From assembly GCA_044359955.1 (NCBI GenBank), contig JBIKLF010000026.1, positions 1 to 32,535 on the forward strand: a DNA stretch of 32,535 nucleotides, read 5' to 3'. Positions 1 to 6,982 of the stretch are shown here, one piece after another (positions within the stretch are counted from its first letter, which is position 1; each line of letters opens with the position of its first letter). Source of the DNA: JACTMZ01 sp044359955. Its GTDB lineage: Bacteria; Verrucomicrobiota; Verrucomicrobiia; Chthoniobacterales; JACTMZ01. The notes under the pieces are model-generated. The model saw only the letters and a program-made list of their open reading frames with translations, ran no database searches and had not been told where the DNA came from. The position numbers and the translations under genes were made by a program.

Positions 1-198
1 GGGGATACCGCCTGCCAGAAGAGCCAGTGGGCGCTACTGGTCGAGACCAGAGACTGCCTCAAGCAAATCGTCGCTCCGGGGTTGCTGCTGGGTGACTTGA
101 TCGCCGCAGGCCAGAGGCTGAAAAAGCGCCTGGCCATCCGCCGCAAGAAGCGCCCGATGCAAATGACGGGATTGGGGTGTCTTGTTGATGCTCGTTAG
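1..198 (+). CDS. 3' end of an unidentified ORF, truncated by window start
   Basis: Frame 1 is open from the first base to a TAG at 196-198, giving 65 residues with no start in view. The tail is basic near its end (RLKKRLAIRRKKR) and has no motif I recognise. The other two plus frames close earlier. It runs toward the minus-strand toxin gene that ends at 262, and a palindromic repeat lies between them. It could be the C-terminus of a real gene or a chance open frame; the sequence alone does not decide. Confidence 0.3.
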   Translation, partial: GDTACQKSQWALLVETRDCLKQIVAPGLLLGDLIAAGQRLKKRLAIRRKKRPMQMTGLGCLVDAR

Positions 199-210
199 GT
201 TAACGCCTAT

Positions 211-263
211 GGACGAGCGTCTCGCTCGTCCGTTTGGAGAGAGAGCGGACGAGCGAGTCGCTC
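211..263. repeat. Palindromic hairpin repeat (GGACGAGCG stem)
   Basis: Positions 211-231 form a perfect hairpin: stem GGACGAGCG, loop TCT, stem CGCTCGTCC. A second, weaker copy of the same word follows at 247-263. The same stem recurs at 5755 and 23404. The copy lies between two convergent ORFs, a common place for REP-like elements. The GTAG head seen in better copies is degenerate here. Confidence 0.7.
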
Positions 264-660
264 AGTAACTCTCCAACCGGATTCCTTCGATGCGGGCAAA
301 CTGCGCGGTGTTGCGCGTGACCAAGGGAATGCCGAATTGCAGCGCGGTGGCCGCGATCCACAAGTCGTGGGGCCCAGGCAAGGAGTTGGTGGCGCGCAAA
401 CGGGCGAACTGTGAGGCGTAGATGTCGAGCGTTGTGTTGTCCGGCCAGATCGCGGGAAAGCGGTCGAGGAAGGCGCGCACCGCGCCGGGTTGATGGCCGG
501 CCACCGCCGCGCCGCGGAGGAATTCACCTTTGACGATCCAGGGCAGACCGACGGCGAGGTCCGCATTGTCGCGCAACCATTTGGCCGCCGGAGAATTCCG
601 GCCTTCGCGCCAACGCGAAATCAGGAAGTTGGTGTCGAGGAGGCGGTCGACCGCGATCAT
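262..660 (-). CDS. PIN-domain toxin of a VapBC-type module
   Basis: This 132-residue protein has the PIN ribonuclease layout: LLDTNFLIS near the N-terminus (D9), E46 in the middle, HDLWIAATAL (D99) and a late TRN motif (N117). These are the metal-binding positions of VapC-type RNases, which typically cleave tRNA or rRNA when freed from the antitoxin. The start codon overlaps the antitoxin stop (ATGA at 657-660), so translation is probably coupled. Longer upstream starts exist in frame, but they would run into the antitoxin, and the PIN fold begins at this Met. Family assignment is firm; the RNA target is unknown. Confidence 0.88.
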   Translation of the reverse strand: MIAVDRLLDTNFLISRWREGRNSPAAKWLRDNADLAVGLPWIVKGEFLRGAAVAGHQPGAVRAFLDRFPAIWPDNTTLDIYASQFARLRATNSLPGPHDLWIAATALQFGIPLVTRNTAQFARIEGIRLESY

Positions 661-920
661 GGGGCGCCTTCGTTGACCGAGGGTGTGGCCCACGGATCGG
701 GACAGCTTCGCCAGTCATTGGCCCATCCGGCTTCCGCTTCGATGACCTCCGCTTGGCGGCCGGTCAATTTGGGTAGCTGATCAAAAGCCTCGTCCATGTC
801 CTCCGCCGTGCCCCTCTTCGGCACGGCCTTCAACACCACCTTGGAGAAGGACTCCGAGGAATCCGTTTTCCAGGATTTCAGCCGCTGATAGGCCTCCTCC
901 GACAGAGTAATCGTCTTCAT
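657..920 (-). CDS. VapB-family antitoxin
   Basis: This 87-residue protein begins MKTITLSEEAYQRLKSWK and continues SSESFSKVVLKAV. That is the N-terminal pattern of the archaeal/bacterial VapB antitoxin family (PF02697 type), with the 'ESFS' signature. The acidic, Trp-rich C-terminus would wrap the toxin. It precedes and overlaps the PIN toxin by four bases, the standard order for such modules. The start is set by the family N-terminus; an upstream in-frame extension crosses the palindromic operator candidate and is unlikely. Autorepression of the operon is expected from family knowledge. Confidence 0.85.
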   Translation of the reverse strand: MKTITLSEEAYQRLKSWKTDSSESFSKVVLKAVPKRGTAEDMDEAFDQLPKLTGRQAEVIEAEAGWANDWRSCPDPWATPSVNEGAP

Positions 921-945
921 GCATGCATGATACACGGGTGCATGA
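917..945. promoter_or_regulatory. Candidate operator of the VapBC module
   Basis: TCATGCATGCATGA at 917-930 is a perfect 14-bp palindrome that includes the antitoxin start codon. The half-site TGCATGA recurs at 939-945, 15 bp away in the same orientation. Palindromes at this place are typical binding sites for the antitoxin or TA complex. Binding here is inferred. Confidence 0.5.
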
Positions 946-964
946 ACCAGATCAAGTTGTCTGC

Positions 965-1930
965 TCAACCTTTGGCCAAAGCCAGGCAATGGAACGCCTC
1001 TGCTCCGGGTGCGTGCGGAGCGGTGGCGCCGAGCGATTTGCTTCGGTCAGCTTCCCCTCCAAACTCCCGCATCCACATGGCCAGATCGTCGAAATTTACA
1101 TCGGCGGTGATGTCTTGGCGTCCGGGCATTTCGTAGACCGCGTCGCCGGCCAGGCGTTGTTGGCCGCGGTAAGCGCGCAGAGTTCCGGCCGGGCGGCGCT
1201 GGTAGATCTGATCAGCGCTGCCGCCGTAGTCCACGACCAGCATCGCTCCCTGCTTCCATGACCCTGCCATGCCGCGCATCCAGTCGTGGACCGACTCGAA
1301 GACTTCAACTCTCTGGCCTACTGGCCATTCGCGCGCAAAAACGGTTGAAGCGGGCAGGGGACGCGTGGGCGGGAGGAAAACGTCCTGCAGTTTTCCCTCA
1401 ATCACTTTGAGCTGCAGTTCGCTCCAGCCATCGGCCTCTTTTCGAAATACGCGGCAGGGAAAGGCATCGAAAAACTCGTTGTGATAAACCAGCGCGCGGC
1501 CCTCGCACGCGGCCAGGGCTTCTCCGATCGTCGGATGCCATGTGCCCGCCAAGCGCTTCCCTTGCTCTTCTCGTAACGGGTGGGAGGTCTCGACCAAATG
1601 CAGATCGACCTTCCGCCTTCCGAACCATCCGAAACTTTCCAGCACCGACAAAGCAAGCGCCCCGGAACCCGGGCCACATTCGATCACGTTCAACCGCTTC
1701 CAACCGCGCCGGTTAGCCTCCTCGCGCAGCCATTGGCCGATCGCTTGGCCGAGAGCCGGAGTCATCTGTGGAACCGTGGTGAAATCCCCCCGTGCACCGA
1801 TGCTGCGGATGTTCCGTGCGTAGTAACCGTCTGCCGGATGGTGCAGGGCAATCCCCATGAAAGTATCGAAGGGAATCAGCCCGCCGTTTTCATCGAGGGC
1901 AGATTGCAAAGCTTGGCGGACGGTGGACAT
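965..1930 (-). CDS. MidA/NDUFAF7-family SAM-dependent methyltransferase
   Basis: This 321-residue protein has the Methyltransf_28 (MidA, NDUFAF7) pattern. The N-terminal segment IPFDTFMGIALHHPADGYYA resembles the family's 'F..ALY.P..GYY' start. It is followed by GDFTTVPQMTPALGQAIGQW, the SAM-binding loop VIECGPGSGALALSVL, YHNEFFDAFP, and LVVDYGG with late Arg/His motifs. In mitochondria the family methylates an arginine of complex I subunit NDUFS2; bacterial substrates are mostly unproven. Its start lies six bases after the stop of a PIN toxin gene, so it looks like the third gene of that TA operon. A second TA module starts 44 bp downstream. Family assignment is strong, role uncertain. Confidence 0.85.
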   Translation of the reverse strand: MSTVRQALQSALDENGGLIPFDTFMGIALHHPADGYYARNIRSIGARGDFTTVPQMTPALGQAIGQWLREEANRRGWKRLNVIECGPGSGALALSVLESFGWFGRRKVDLHLVETSHPLREEQGKRLAGTWHPTIGEALAACEGRALVYHNEFFDAFPCRVFRKEADGWSELQLKVIEGKLQDVFLPPTRPLPASTVFAREWPVGQRVEVFESVHDWMRGMAGSWKQGAMLVVDYGGSADQIYQRRPAGTLRAYRGQQRLAGDAVYEMPGRQDITADVNFDDLAMWMREFGGEADRSKSLGATAPHAPGAEAFHCLALAKG

Positions 1931-1936
1931 CGCCGA

Positions 1937-2344
1937 CTACCAACCGCGCGCCACGCCGTAATGGTCAAAACACGCATCGCGGGAAACAATCCCGAAACGC
2001 CGCTGCAGCGCTTGCGCAGCCAGCATGCGATCGAAAGGATCGCGGTGATGGAGGGGCAGATCTTCCATGCGCCGGCAATCCGTGGCCTCGAGATCAAGAC
2101 GGACAATGCCAGCTTCATCGAGGGCTCGCGGCACCACGATGTCCCAATCGTCTTCGATTTCGAAATCGAATCCTTTCCCCCCACGTTTCAGCGAGATCTC
2201 CCAAAACGAAACGGTCGAATAATAAACCGGCAATTCTCCGTCGATGTAATGCTTGGCGACCGTGCTAAGACGGCGGTCGGCGTAAAGCGTCCAGAGCAGT
2301 GCGTGCGTGTCGAGCAGCCACGCCCGGACCGCCGGAGATTTCAT
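1937..2344 (-). CDS. PIN-domain toxin (Phd-associated VapC type)
   Basis: This 135-residue PIN protein has LLDTHALLW (D12), TVSFWEISLK (E49), HHRDPFDRMLAAQAL (D102, D105) and a late SRD (D123). The 'DTHALLW' and 'RDPFDR' forms mark the subgroup that usually pairs with Phd/YefM antitoxins, which is what lies upstream here. Start and antitoxin stop overlap as ATGA at 2341-2344. The four acidic positions are all present, so the enzyme should be active. The RNA target is unknown. Confidence 0.9.
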   Translation of the reverse strand: MKSPAVRAWLLDTHALLWTLYADRRLSTVAKHYIDGELPVYYSTVSFWEISLKRGGKGFDFEIEDDWDIVVPRALDEAGIVRLDLEATDCRRMEDLPLHHRDPFDRMLAAQALQRRFGIVSRDACFDHYGVARGW

Positions 2345-2586
2345 TTCCGGGGCACGCCGAACTCGTCGGCCAAGCGCTCGCTGGAAGCAGTGCTATCGAA
2401 GCCTTTGCCCATCCGGTAAGGACGGCCGGCGAGTCCGCCGATGCGGGTGCGGGGGCGTTTCTTGGCTAAAGGGACCAACCTGGCCACCGGACGGTCGCGG
2501 CGCGCGATGACCACCTCGTTGCCTCGCTCGACCCTGTCGAGAAGGGCGGAAAGCTTGGCTTTGGCTTCGTGGACGGTAGCTTGCAT
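2341..2586 (-). CDS. Phd/YefM-family antitoxin
   Basis: The 81-residue protein begins MQATVHEAKAKLSALLDRVERG and continues EVVIARRDRPVARLVPL, the standard Phd/YefM DNA-binding domain of about 50 residues. A flexible tail follows (SSERLADEFGVPRK) that would block the toxin. It sits directly upstream of the PIN toxin with a four-base overlap. A 19-bp inverted repeat just upstream of the start (2595-2613) is a plausible operator, and the same interval is the 5' region of the divergent hrpB gene. Confidence 0.9.
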   Translation of the reverse strand: MQATVHEAKAKLSALLDRVERGNEVVIARRDRPVARLVPLAKKRPRTRIGGLAGRPYRMGKGFDSTASSERLADEFGVPRK

Positions 2587-2594
2587 GGATCGAA

Positions 2595-2613
2595 GTTAGT
2601 CATGATGACCAAC
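2595..2613. promoter_or_regulatory. Candidate operator between the Phd/PIN module and hrpB
   Basis: GTTAGTCATGATGACCAAC is an inverted repeat: the nine-base arms match at eight positions around a central G. It lies nine bases upstream of the antitoxin start, where Phd-type repressors usually bind. Because hrpB reads away on the other strand, binding here could also affect hrpB. Confidence 0.5.
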
Positions 2614-2667
2614 TTTGTCAATGCCGTCTGCATTGCCCCTTCTCTTCGGTGTGGGCAGATTGTCGCG

Positions 2668-5193
2668 GTGGATCCGCGGCAACTGCCCATTTACGAGATT
2701 GAGGACCGCATCGTCGAGGCGGCGAAAGCCCAATCGCGGTTGATTCTGCGTGCGCCGACTGGCTCGGGCAAATCGACGCAGGTGCCGCAGATGCTGCTCG
2801 ATCGGGTGTTGTCCGGCGCCGGACAGATTGTCGTTCTGCAACCGCGCCGGATGGCGGCACGGATGCTCGCCGCGCGCGTGGCGCAGGAGCGGGGAGAGGC
2901 CCTCGGCCAGACGGTCGGCTATCAGGTGCGCATGGAGGGCAAAAGCTCCGCGCAAACGCGCATCCTTTACATCACGGAAGGCATTCTGCTCCGTCGCATG
3001 ATCGGCGACCCGGAGTTGTGCGGGGTGACGGCTGTGGTCTTCGACGAATTCCACGAGCGGCACCTTTATGGCGATATCACCCTGGCGCGGGCGCTGGATT
3101 TGCAGGAGTCCGCGCGGCCCGATCTCAAGATCGTGGTCATGTCGGCCACCTTGGAAGTCGGTGCACTGGAAAAATATCTCGCGCCCTGCGAGGTGCTCGA
3201 ATCGGCGGGGCGGACCTTTCCGGTCGAAATTCGCCACGCCGAGCGTTCGCCGGGCGACACGCCGCCGTGGGAACTCGCCGCGGAGGCTCTCGCTGCGCAT
3301 GCCCCGGCATCCGGTCACGCGCTGGTCTTTATGCCGGGGGCTTATGAAATCCAGCGGACCATGGCGGAGATCCGGGCGACGTCCGCCTTGCGCGACTTCG
3401 CGGTCTTTGCCCTGCATGGCGAAATGCCGCCGCGCGAGCAGGATGAGGCGGTTGCGCCGAGCGGCGGACGCAAGATCATCGTCTCGACCAATGTGGCCGA
3501 GACATCGCTGACCATCGAGGGCGTGACGCTGGTTGTCGACAGCGGCTTGGCCCGCATGGCGTGTCATGATGCGCGGCGCGGGATCAATACCTTGCTGGTT
3601 GAGAAAATCAGCCGTGCGTCCGCCGATCAGCGGGCCGGCCGGGCGGGGCGCACCGCGCCGGGGTGTTGTGTGCGGCTCTGGATGACCAAGGACCACGAAC
3701 AACGGGCGGAGAGCGAGTTGCCCGAGGTGAAGCGGCTGGATCTGGCCGAGGTGGTGCTTTCGCTCAAGGCCGCGGGGGTCGGAGATTTGACTCAATTCCG
3801 CTGGCTCGAACCGCCCGAACCGCGGGCTTTGGCGCGGGCGGTGGAATTGCTGGGTGACCTCGGGGCGCTCGATCACGGAGGACAAATCACAGACCTCGGA
3901 CGTCGCATGCTCGCCTTCCCGGTGCATCCGCGTTACGCGCGTCTGCTTCTCGAGGCGGAGAGGCTGGGTTGTGTCAAAGGCGCCTGTTGGTTGGCCTCCC
4001 TCACCCAAGGACGCGGGCTGTTGGTCAAAAGTACTTCGCGCGAGATGGACAAGCGTCGTGACGAAATGCTCCGGGACGGGGCGGATTCCGATGTTTTGGT
4101 CCAACTGCGTGCCTTTTCGGTCGCCCGCAAGTCCGGCTTTGATCCGGCGCGGGGCCGCGCGCTCGGCATCCACATGCAGTCGGCGCGGCAGGCCGCGCAG
4201 CTGGCCGGGAAATTCGAGGACATCGCGCACGGCGAGGGGCTCAATCTGACCGACAAGCCGCCGCCGGAGCATTCGATGGAAAAATGCATGCTCGCCGCCT
4301 TTCCGGACCACCTGGCCAGGCGTCTCGACCGGGGGACCCTGCGCTGTGATCTGGTCCATGCGCGGCGCGGGACGCTGGCGCGCGAGAGCGTGGTGACCAA
4401 CGAACTTTTTGTCGCCGGCGAAATCACGGAGATCGGGGGACGCGAGGGCGACGTGCAGACCTTGCTGACGCTGGCCTCGCCGGTGCGGGAAGAGTGGTTG
4501 CAGGAAATGTTTCCGGAGGAATTTTCGGACGAGGTCGCGACGATGTTTGATCCGATCACCCGCGGGGTGACGGCACGGCGGGTCACGCGTTTCCGCGATC
4601 TCGTGCTGCGCTCCGGACCCGGCGGCGAACCCGACCCGGCGGCGGCGGCGAAGATTTTTTCCGACAAGGTGGTTGCGGGGGATTTGTCGCTGCCGCTCTG
4701 GAGTGAGTCGGTCGAGCAATGGATCGCGCGGTTGAACTGCCTCGCGGAGTGGAGGCCGGAGTTGGAATTGCCGCGGATCGGGGAGGAGGAAAGGCGTTTT
4801 CTTTTCGAGCAGTTGGCGCAGGGAGTGACGAACTATAGGGCGCTAAAGGACAAAGATCCCTGGCCGGTGCTGCGTGGATGGCTCTCCGCCGGGCAGCTCG
4901 CCGCGCTCGACGCTTACGCCCCGGATAAAATCAAACTGCCCGGAGGCCGCCATGCGCGTCTGGTCTACGCGGCGGGTCAAGCGCCGGTCATGGCTGCGCG
5001 TGTGCAAGATCTTTACGGGGTTGAAGCGCCGCTCACGGTGGCGGGCGGAGGTCAGCGGGTGCGGGTGGAAATTCTGGCGCCGAACCAACGTCCGATCCAA
5101 GTGACCGACGACCTAGGCAGCTTTTGGAAGAACACCTACCCGCAGATCCGTCCGGAATACGCACGGCGGTATCCGAAGCACGAGTGGCGGTGA
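2668..5193 (+). CDS. hrpB: ATP-dependent helicase HrpB
   Basis: DEAH-type helicase of about 841 residues, matching the usual HrpB length (about 810-840). From the chosen start it shows Walker A GSGKST (32-37), DEFHER (126-131), SAT (159-161), the helicase C-terminal motif QRAGRAGR near residue 345, and an HrpB-type C-terminal region ending in IRPEYARRYPKHEWR. HrpB is a DExH RNA-helicase homologue with poorly known substrates. The frame is open further upstream, with ATGs at 2602 and 2605. I prefer GTG at 2668 because family similarity begins at LPIYEIEDRI and the upstream part overlaps the TA operator candidate. No neighbouring gene is co-oriented close by. Confidence 0.9.
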   Translation: MDPRQLPIYEIEDRIVEAAKAQSRLILRAPTGSGKSTQVPQMLLDRVLSGAGQIVVLQPRRMAARMLAARVAQERGEALGQTVGYQVRMEGKSSAQTRILYITEGILLRRMIGDPELCGVTAVVFDEFHERHLYGDITLARALDLQESARPDLKIVVMSATLEVGALEKYLAPCEVLESAGRTFPVEIRHAERSPGDTPPWELAAEALAAHAPASGHALVFMPGAYEIQRTMAEIRATSALRDFAVFALHGEMPPREQDEAVAPSGGRKIIVSTNVAETSLTIEGVTLVVDSGLARMACHDARRGINTLLVEKISRASADQRAGRAGRTAPGCCVRLWMTKDHEQRAESELPEVKRLDLAEVVLSLKAAGVGDLTQFRWLEPPEPRALARAVELLGDLGALDHGGQITDLGRRMLAFPVHPRYARLLLEAERLGCVKGACWLASLTQGRGLLVKSTSREMDKRRDEMLRDGADSDVLVQLRAFSVARKSGFDPARGRALGIHMQSARQAAQLAGKFEDIAHGEGLNLTDKPPPEHSMEKCMLAAFPDHLARRLDRGTLRCDLVHARRGTLARESVVTNELFVAGEITEIGGREGDVQTLLTLASPVREEWLQEMFPEEFSDEVATMFDPITRGVTARRVTRFRDLVLRSGPGGEPDPAAAAKIFSDKVVAGDLSLPLWSESVEQWIARLNCLAEWRPELELPRIGEEERRFLFEQLAQGVTNYRALKDKDPWPVLRGWLSAGQLAALDAYAPDKIKLPGGRHARLVYAAGQAPVMAARVQDLYGVEAPLTVAGGGQRVRVEILAPNQRPIQVTDDLGSFWKNTYPQIRPEYARRYPKHEWR

Positions 5194-5227
5194 AGGGGAG
5201 GGGGAAGGCTAGGGCGGAGACTTGAGT

Positions 5228-5274
5228 GGGAGTTTGAGTGAGGGGTGGCATCGGCATTCTGCCGATGGGTTTGG
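5228..5274 (+). repeat. Copy A of a 47-bp direct repeat with an internal hairpin
   Basis: This copy matches 5705-5751 at 41 of 47 positions without gaps. Both contain a hairpin with stem TCGGCA and a three-base loop (TTC here, TGC in the other copy), preceded by GGGAGTTTGAGTGA. Confidence 0.75.
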
Positions 5275-5373
5275 ATCGTGACGGGCGGGACGGCCGTGGC
5301 CCTTGGGGAGGGCGAGGGCGGAGACTTGATACCAAGGGCCCATCGCCTTGGGACTTTGTCCTTCGGCCCCGGG

Positions 5374-5398
5374 GTAGGGTCGGACCTCCGGGCCGACC
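5374..5398 (+). repeat. GGTAGGG-headed hairpin (GGTCGG stem)
   Basis: GGTAG is followed by a hairpin with stem GGTCGG and stem CCGACC enclosing a nine-base loop that is itself partly paired. Head and layout match the hairpins at 23399 and, on the other strand, 5755 and 23439. Confidence 0.5.
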
Positions 5399-5514
5399 GC
5401 GAACATTCTCCGGGATTCGACGCGGCCGGTCCAACCGGAACGGAGTGAAGATGGCCCCTAGTCCCTGAACCCGCGCGTTGGCGGGTGTCTGCTGGGAGTA
5501 ACTGGGGCTACCAC

Positions 5515-5538
5515 CACTGCCAAGGGCACTGCCAAGGG
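5515..5538 (+). repeat. 12-bp tandem duplication
   Basis: CACTGCCAAGGG occurs twice head to tail, directly left of the GTAG-headed inverted pair at 5545. It has no evident function. Confidence 0.7.
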
Positions 5539-5544
5539 CAAAGG

Positions 5545-5620
5545 CACCGACGCTCATAGAGCGCCGCTACATCTTCTCGACAAAAACTTGTAGCGGCGGT
5601 CTATGACCGTCGCTGCCTGA
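5545..5620. repeat. REP-like inverted pair, GTAG heads facing inward
   Basis: Two copies of the CGGCGGTC-TAT-GACCGCCG type hairpin (degenerate here) face each other. The left copy ends ...GCCGCTACA at 5571, and the right copy begins TGTAGCGGCGG at 5590. In the three other pairs of this family (20576, 27915, 29211) the GTAG heads are on the outside; here they are on the inside. Confidence 0.8.
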
Positions 5621-5704
5621 AAACACTTCGAGTTACTCGGGAGGCAAAGGCCCAGCCCTACCGCTCGATCAATAGTCGAAAAGCAAACGGACGTTGGTAT
5701 GGGC

Positions 5705-5751
5705 GGGAGTTTGAGTGAAGTGTGGTGTCGGCATGCTGCCGATGGTTTTGG
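5705..5751 (+). repeat. Copy B of the 47-bp direct repeat
   Basis: Partner of 5228-5274, with 41 of 47 identical bases and the same internal TCGGCA hairpin. It abuts the GGACGAGCGG hairpin at 5755, so different palindrome families are stacked side by side. Confidence 0.75.
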
Positions 5752-5754
5752 GGC

Positions 5755-5782
5755 GGACGAGCGGGGCCGCTCGTCCCTACCT
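5755..5782 (-). repeat. GGTAGGG-headed hairpin (GGACGAGCGG stem)
   Basis: Positions 5755-5776 form a 10-bp stem GGACGAGCGG with a two-base centre, followed by CTACC. Read on the minus strand this is GGTAG followed by the hairpin, as at 23399. It lies about 50 bp upstream of the permease start. Confidence 0.7.
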
Positions 5783-5830
5783 CCCACCTTGAGGAGAGTG
5801 GCGTTGCGTGTCTTGGGGGGCGGTGGCAGG

Positions 5831-6979
5831 ATGGAAGTTGAAATGGCCACTGAGCATTCAGGGCAAACAGCGCCGCTGCAGGTGGAGCGCAGCGGCGGGG
5901 AGACGGTTTTGGTTTTGGCGGGGCGCTTGGATGATGCCGCCGTGGCGCGTTGTTGGGACAAGGCCATGGAAGCAACACGGACGGCGCAAGATGGGGTGCG
6001 GGTGGATTGCGCGAAGGTGGATTTTTGCGGCGGGGCCGGGTTTGCCTTGCTGGTGGCGTTGGAGGAGATGGCAGACGGACGCAAGAAGAGCTTCGATGTC
6101 GTGCAGTTGCCGCCCAGTTTCCGCGCCATGTATGACCAGATCGACCGGCGTAAACTGGAACCAGCGGAAGGGCCGCAGCGGGAGCGGTTCGGACTGGTCG
6201 CGTCGCTCGGCGAGTCGGTGGCGGACCGGGTGGGTGAGTGGCGCGAGCAGACCGAGTTTGTCGGCGAAGTCGGCGTGGGGTTGGTCGGATTGGCCGGTCA
6301 GCCGCGGCGTCTGCGGCTGCGCGAGTGGTGGGTCATGGTGGAAAAAGCCGGAACGAATGCCCTGCCCATCGTGGCGTTGATCAGTTTTTTGATGGGGATG
6401 ATCATGGCGTTTCAGGCGGCCATGCCGATGCGGCAATTCGGGGTGGATATTTTCGTGGTGAATCTTGTGGCGCTGGCCATCACGCGGGAGCTGGGACCGT
6501 TGATGACGGCGATCGTGCTGGCCGGGCGTTCGGGGTCGGCCTTTGCCGCGGAGATCGGGACGATGAAGGTGAACGAAGAGGTGGCGGCGCTGACCACCAT
6601 GGGGCTGAGTCCGGTGCGGTTTCTCGCCGTGCCGCGCGTGCTGGCGGGGATTGTGGTGACGCCGGTGTTGACCGTTTACTCGATGGCCATCGGGGTGGCG
6701 GGCGGACTGGCGGTCATGATGTTGCTGGGTTTCCCGTTGGCCACGCTGATGCATCAGCTTTCCGGCGCGCTGCGGGTCGATGATGTGTTGGCCGGGTTGA
6801 TCAAATCATTTTTCTTCGGCGCGGTGGTGGCCGGGGTGGGCTGCCTGCGCGGTTTGCAAACGGGCGCGGGCGCGGCGGCGGTAGGTGACTCGACGACGCG
6901 GGCGGTGGTGACGGCCATTTTTCTTATCGTCCTGCTCGATGCGGTTTTTGCCGTGATTTATTACCAGTTGAAATTCTGA
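5831..6979 (+). CDS. mlaE: MlaE-type lipid ABC transporter permease with N-terminal STAS domain
   Basis: About 382 residues. Residues 10-115 look like a STAS domain (LQVERSGGETVLVLAGRLDD, VRVDCAKVDFCGGAGFALLV). The rest is an MlaE permease with five or so membrane segments and the conserved cytoplasmic loop FAAEIGTMKVNEEVAALTTMG followed by PRVLAG. In E. coli the STAS protein MlaB is separate; fusion to the permease is known in other phyla. The protein should form the inner-membrane channel for phospholipids. Start choice is ATG 5831 or ATG 5843; the second has GGAAG five bases upstream. The frame stays open further left, but only through repeat sequence. The ATPase gene starts four bases after the stop. 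Confidence 0.9.
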   Translation: MEVEMATEHSGQTAPLQVERSGGETVLVLAGRLDDAAVARCWDKAMEATRTAQDGVRVDCAKVDFCGGAGFALLVALEEMADGRKKSFDVVQLPPSFRAMYDQIDRRKLEPAEGPQRERFGLVASLGESVADRVGEWREQTEFVGEVGVGLVGLAGQPRRLRLREWWVMVEKAGTNALPIVALISFLMGMIMAFQAAMPMRQFGVDIFVVNLVALAITRELGPLMTAIVLAGRSGSAFAAEIGTMKVNEEVAALTTMGLSPVRFLAVPRVLAGIVVTPVLTVYSMAIGVAGGLAVMMLLGFPLATLMHQLSGALRVDDVLAGLIKSFFFGAVVAGVGCLRGLQTGAGAAAVGDSTTRAVVTAIFLIVLLDAVFAVIYYQLKF

Positions 6980-6982
6980 GCC

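Larger units (their letters stand above)
5194..5830. other. 637-bp gene-free, repeat-rich interval
   Basis: No convincing gene lies between hrpB and the Mla operon. The interval holds an imperfect 47-bp direct repeat, several three-base-loop hairpins, a 12-bp tandem duplication and a GTAG-headed inverted pair, each listed separately. GC-rich open frames on both strands here are built from repeat sequence and lack start signals. The promoter of the Mla operon presumably lies in the right-hand part, but I cannot place it. Confidence 0.7.

Noticed and set aside
2596..4719. Very long open frame on the minus strand opposite hrpB
   Set aside because: It mirrors hrpB codons in a high-GC gene; the translation is Arg/His/Gln-rich without motifs, while the plus strand encodes a complete helicase.
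5699..5830. N-terminal extension of the permease frame
   Set aside because: The added 44 residues are encoded by repeats and have no similarity to STAS or MlaE; starts at 5831 or 5843 fit the domain.
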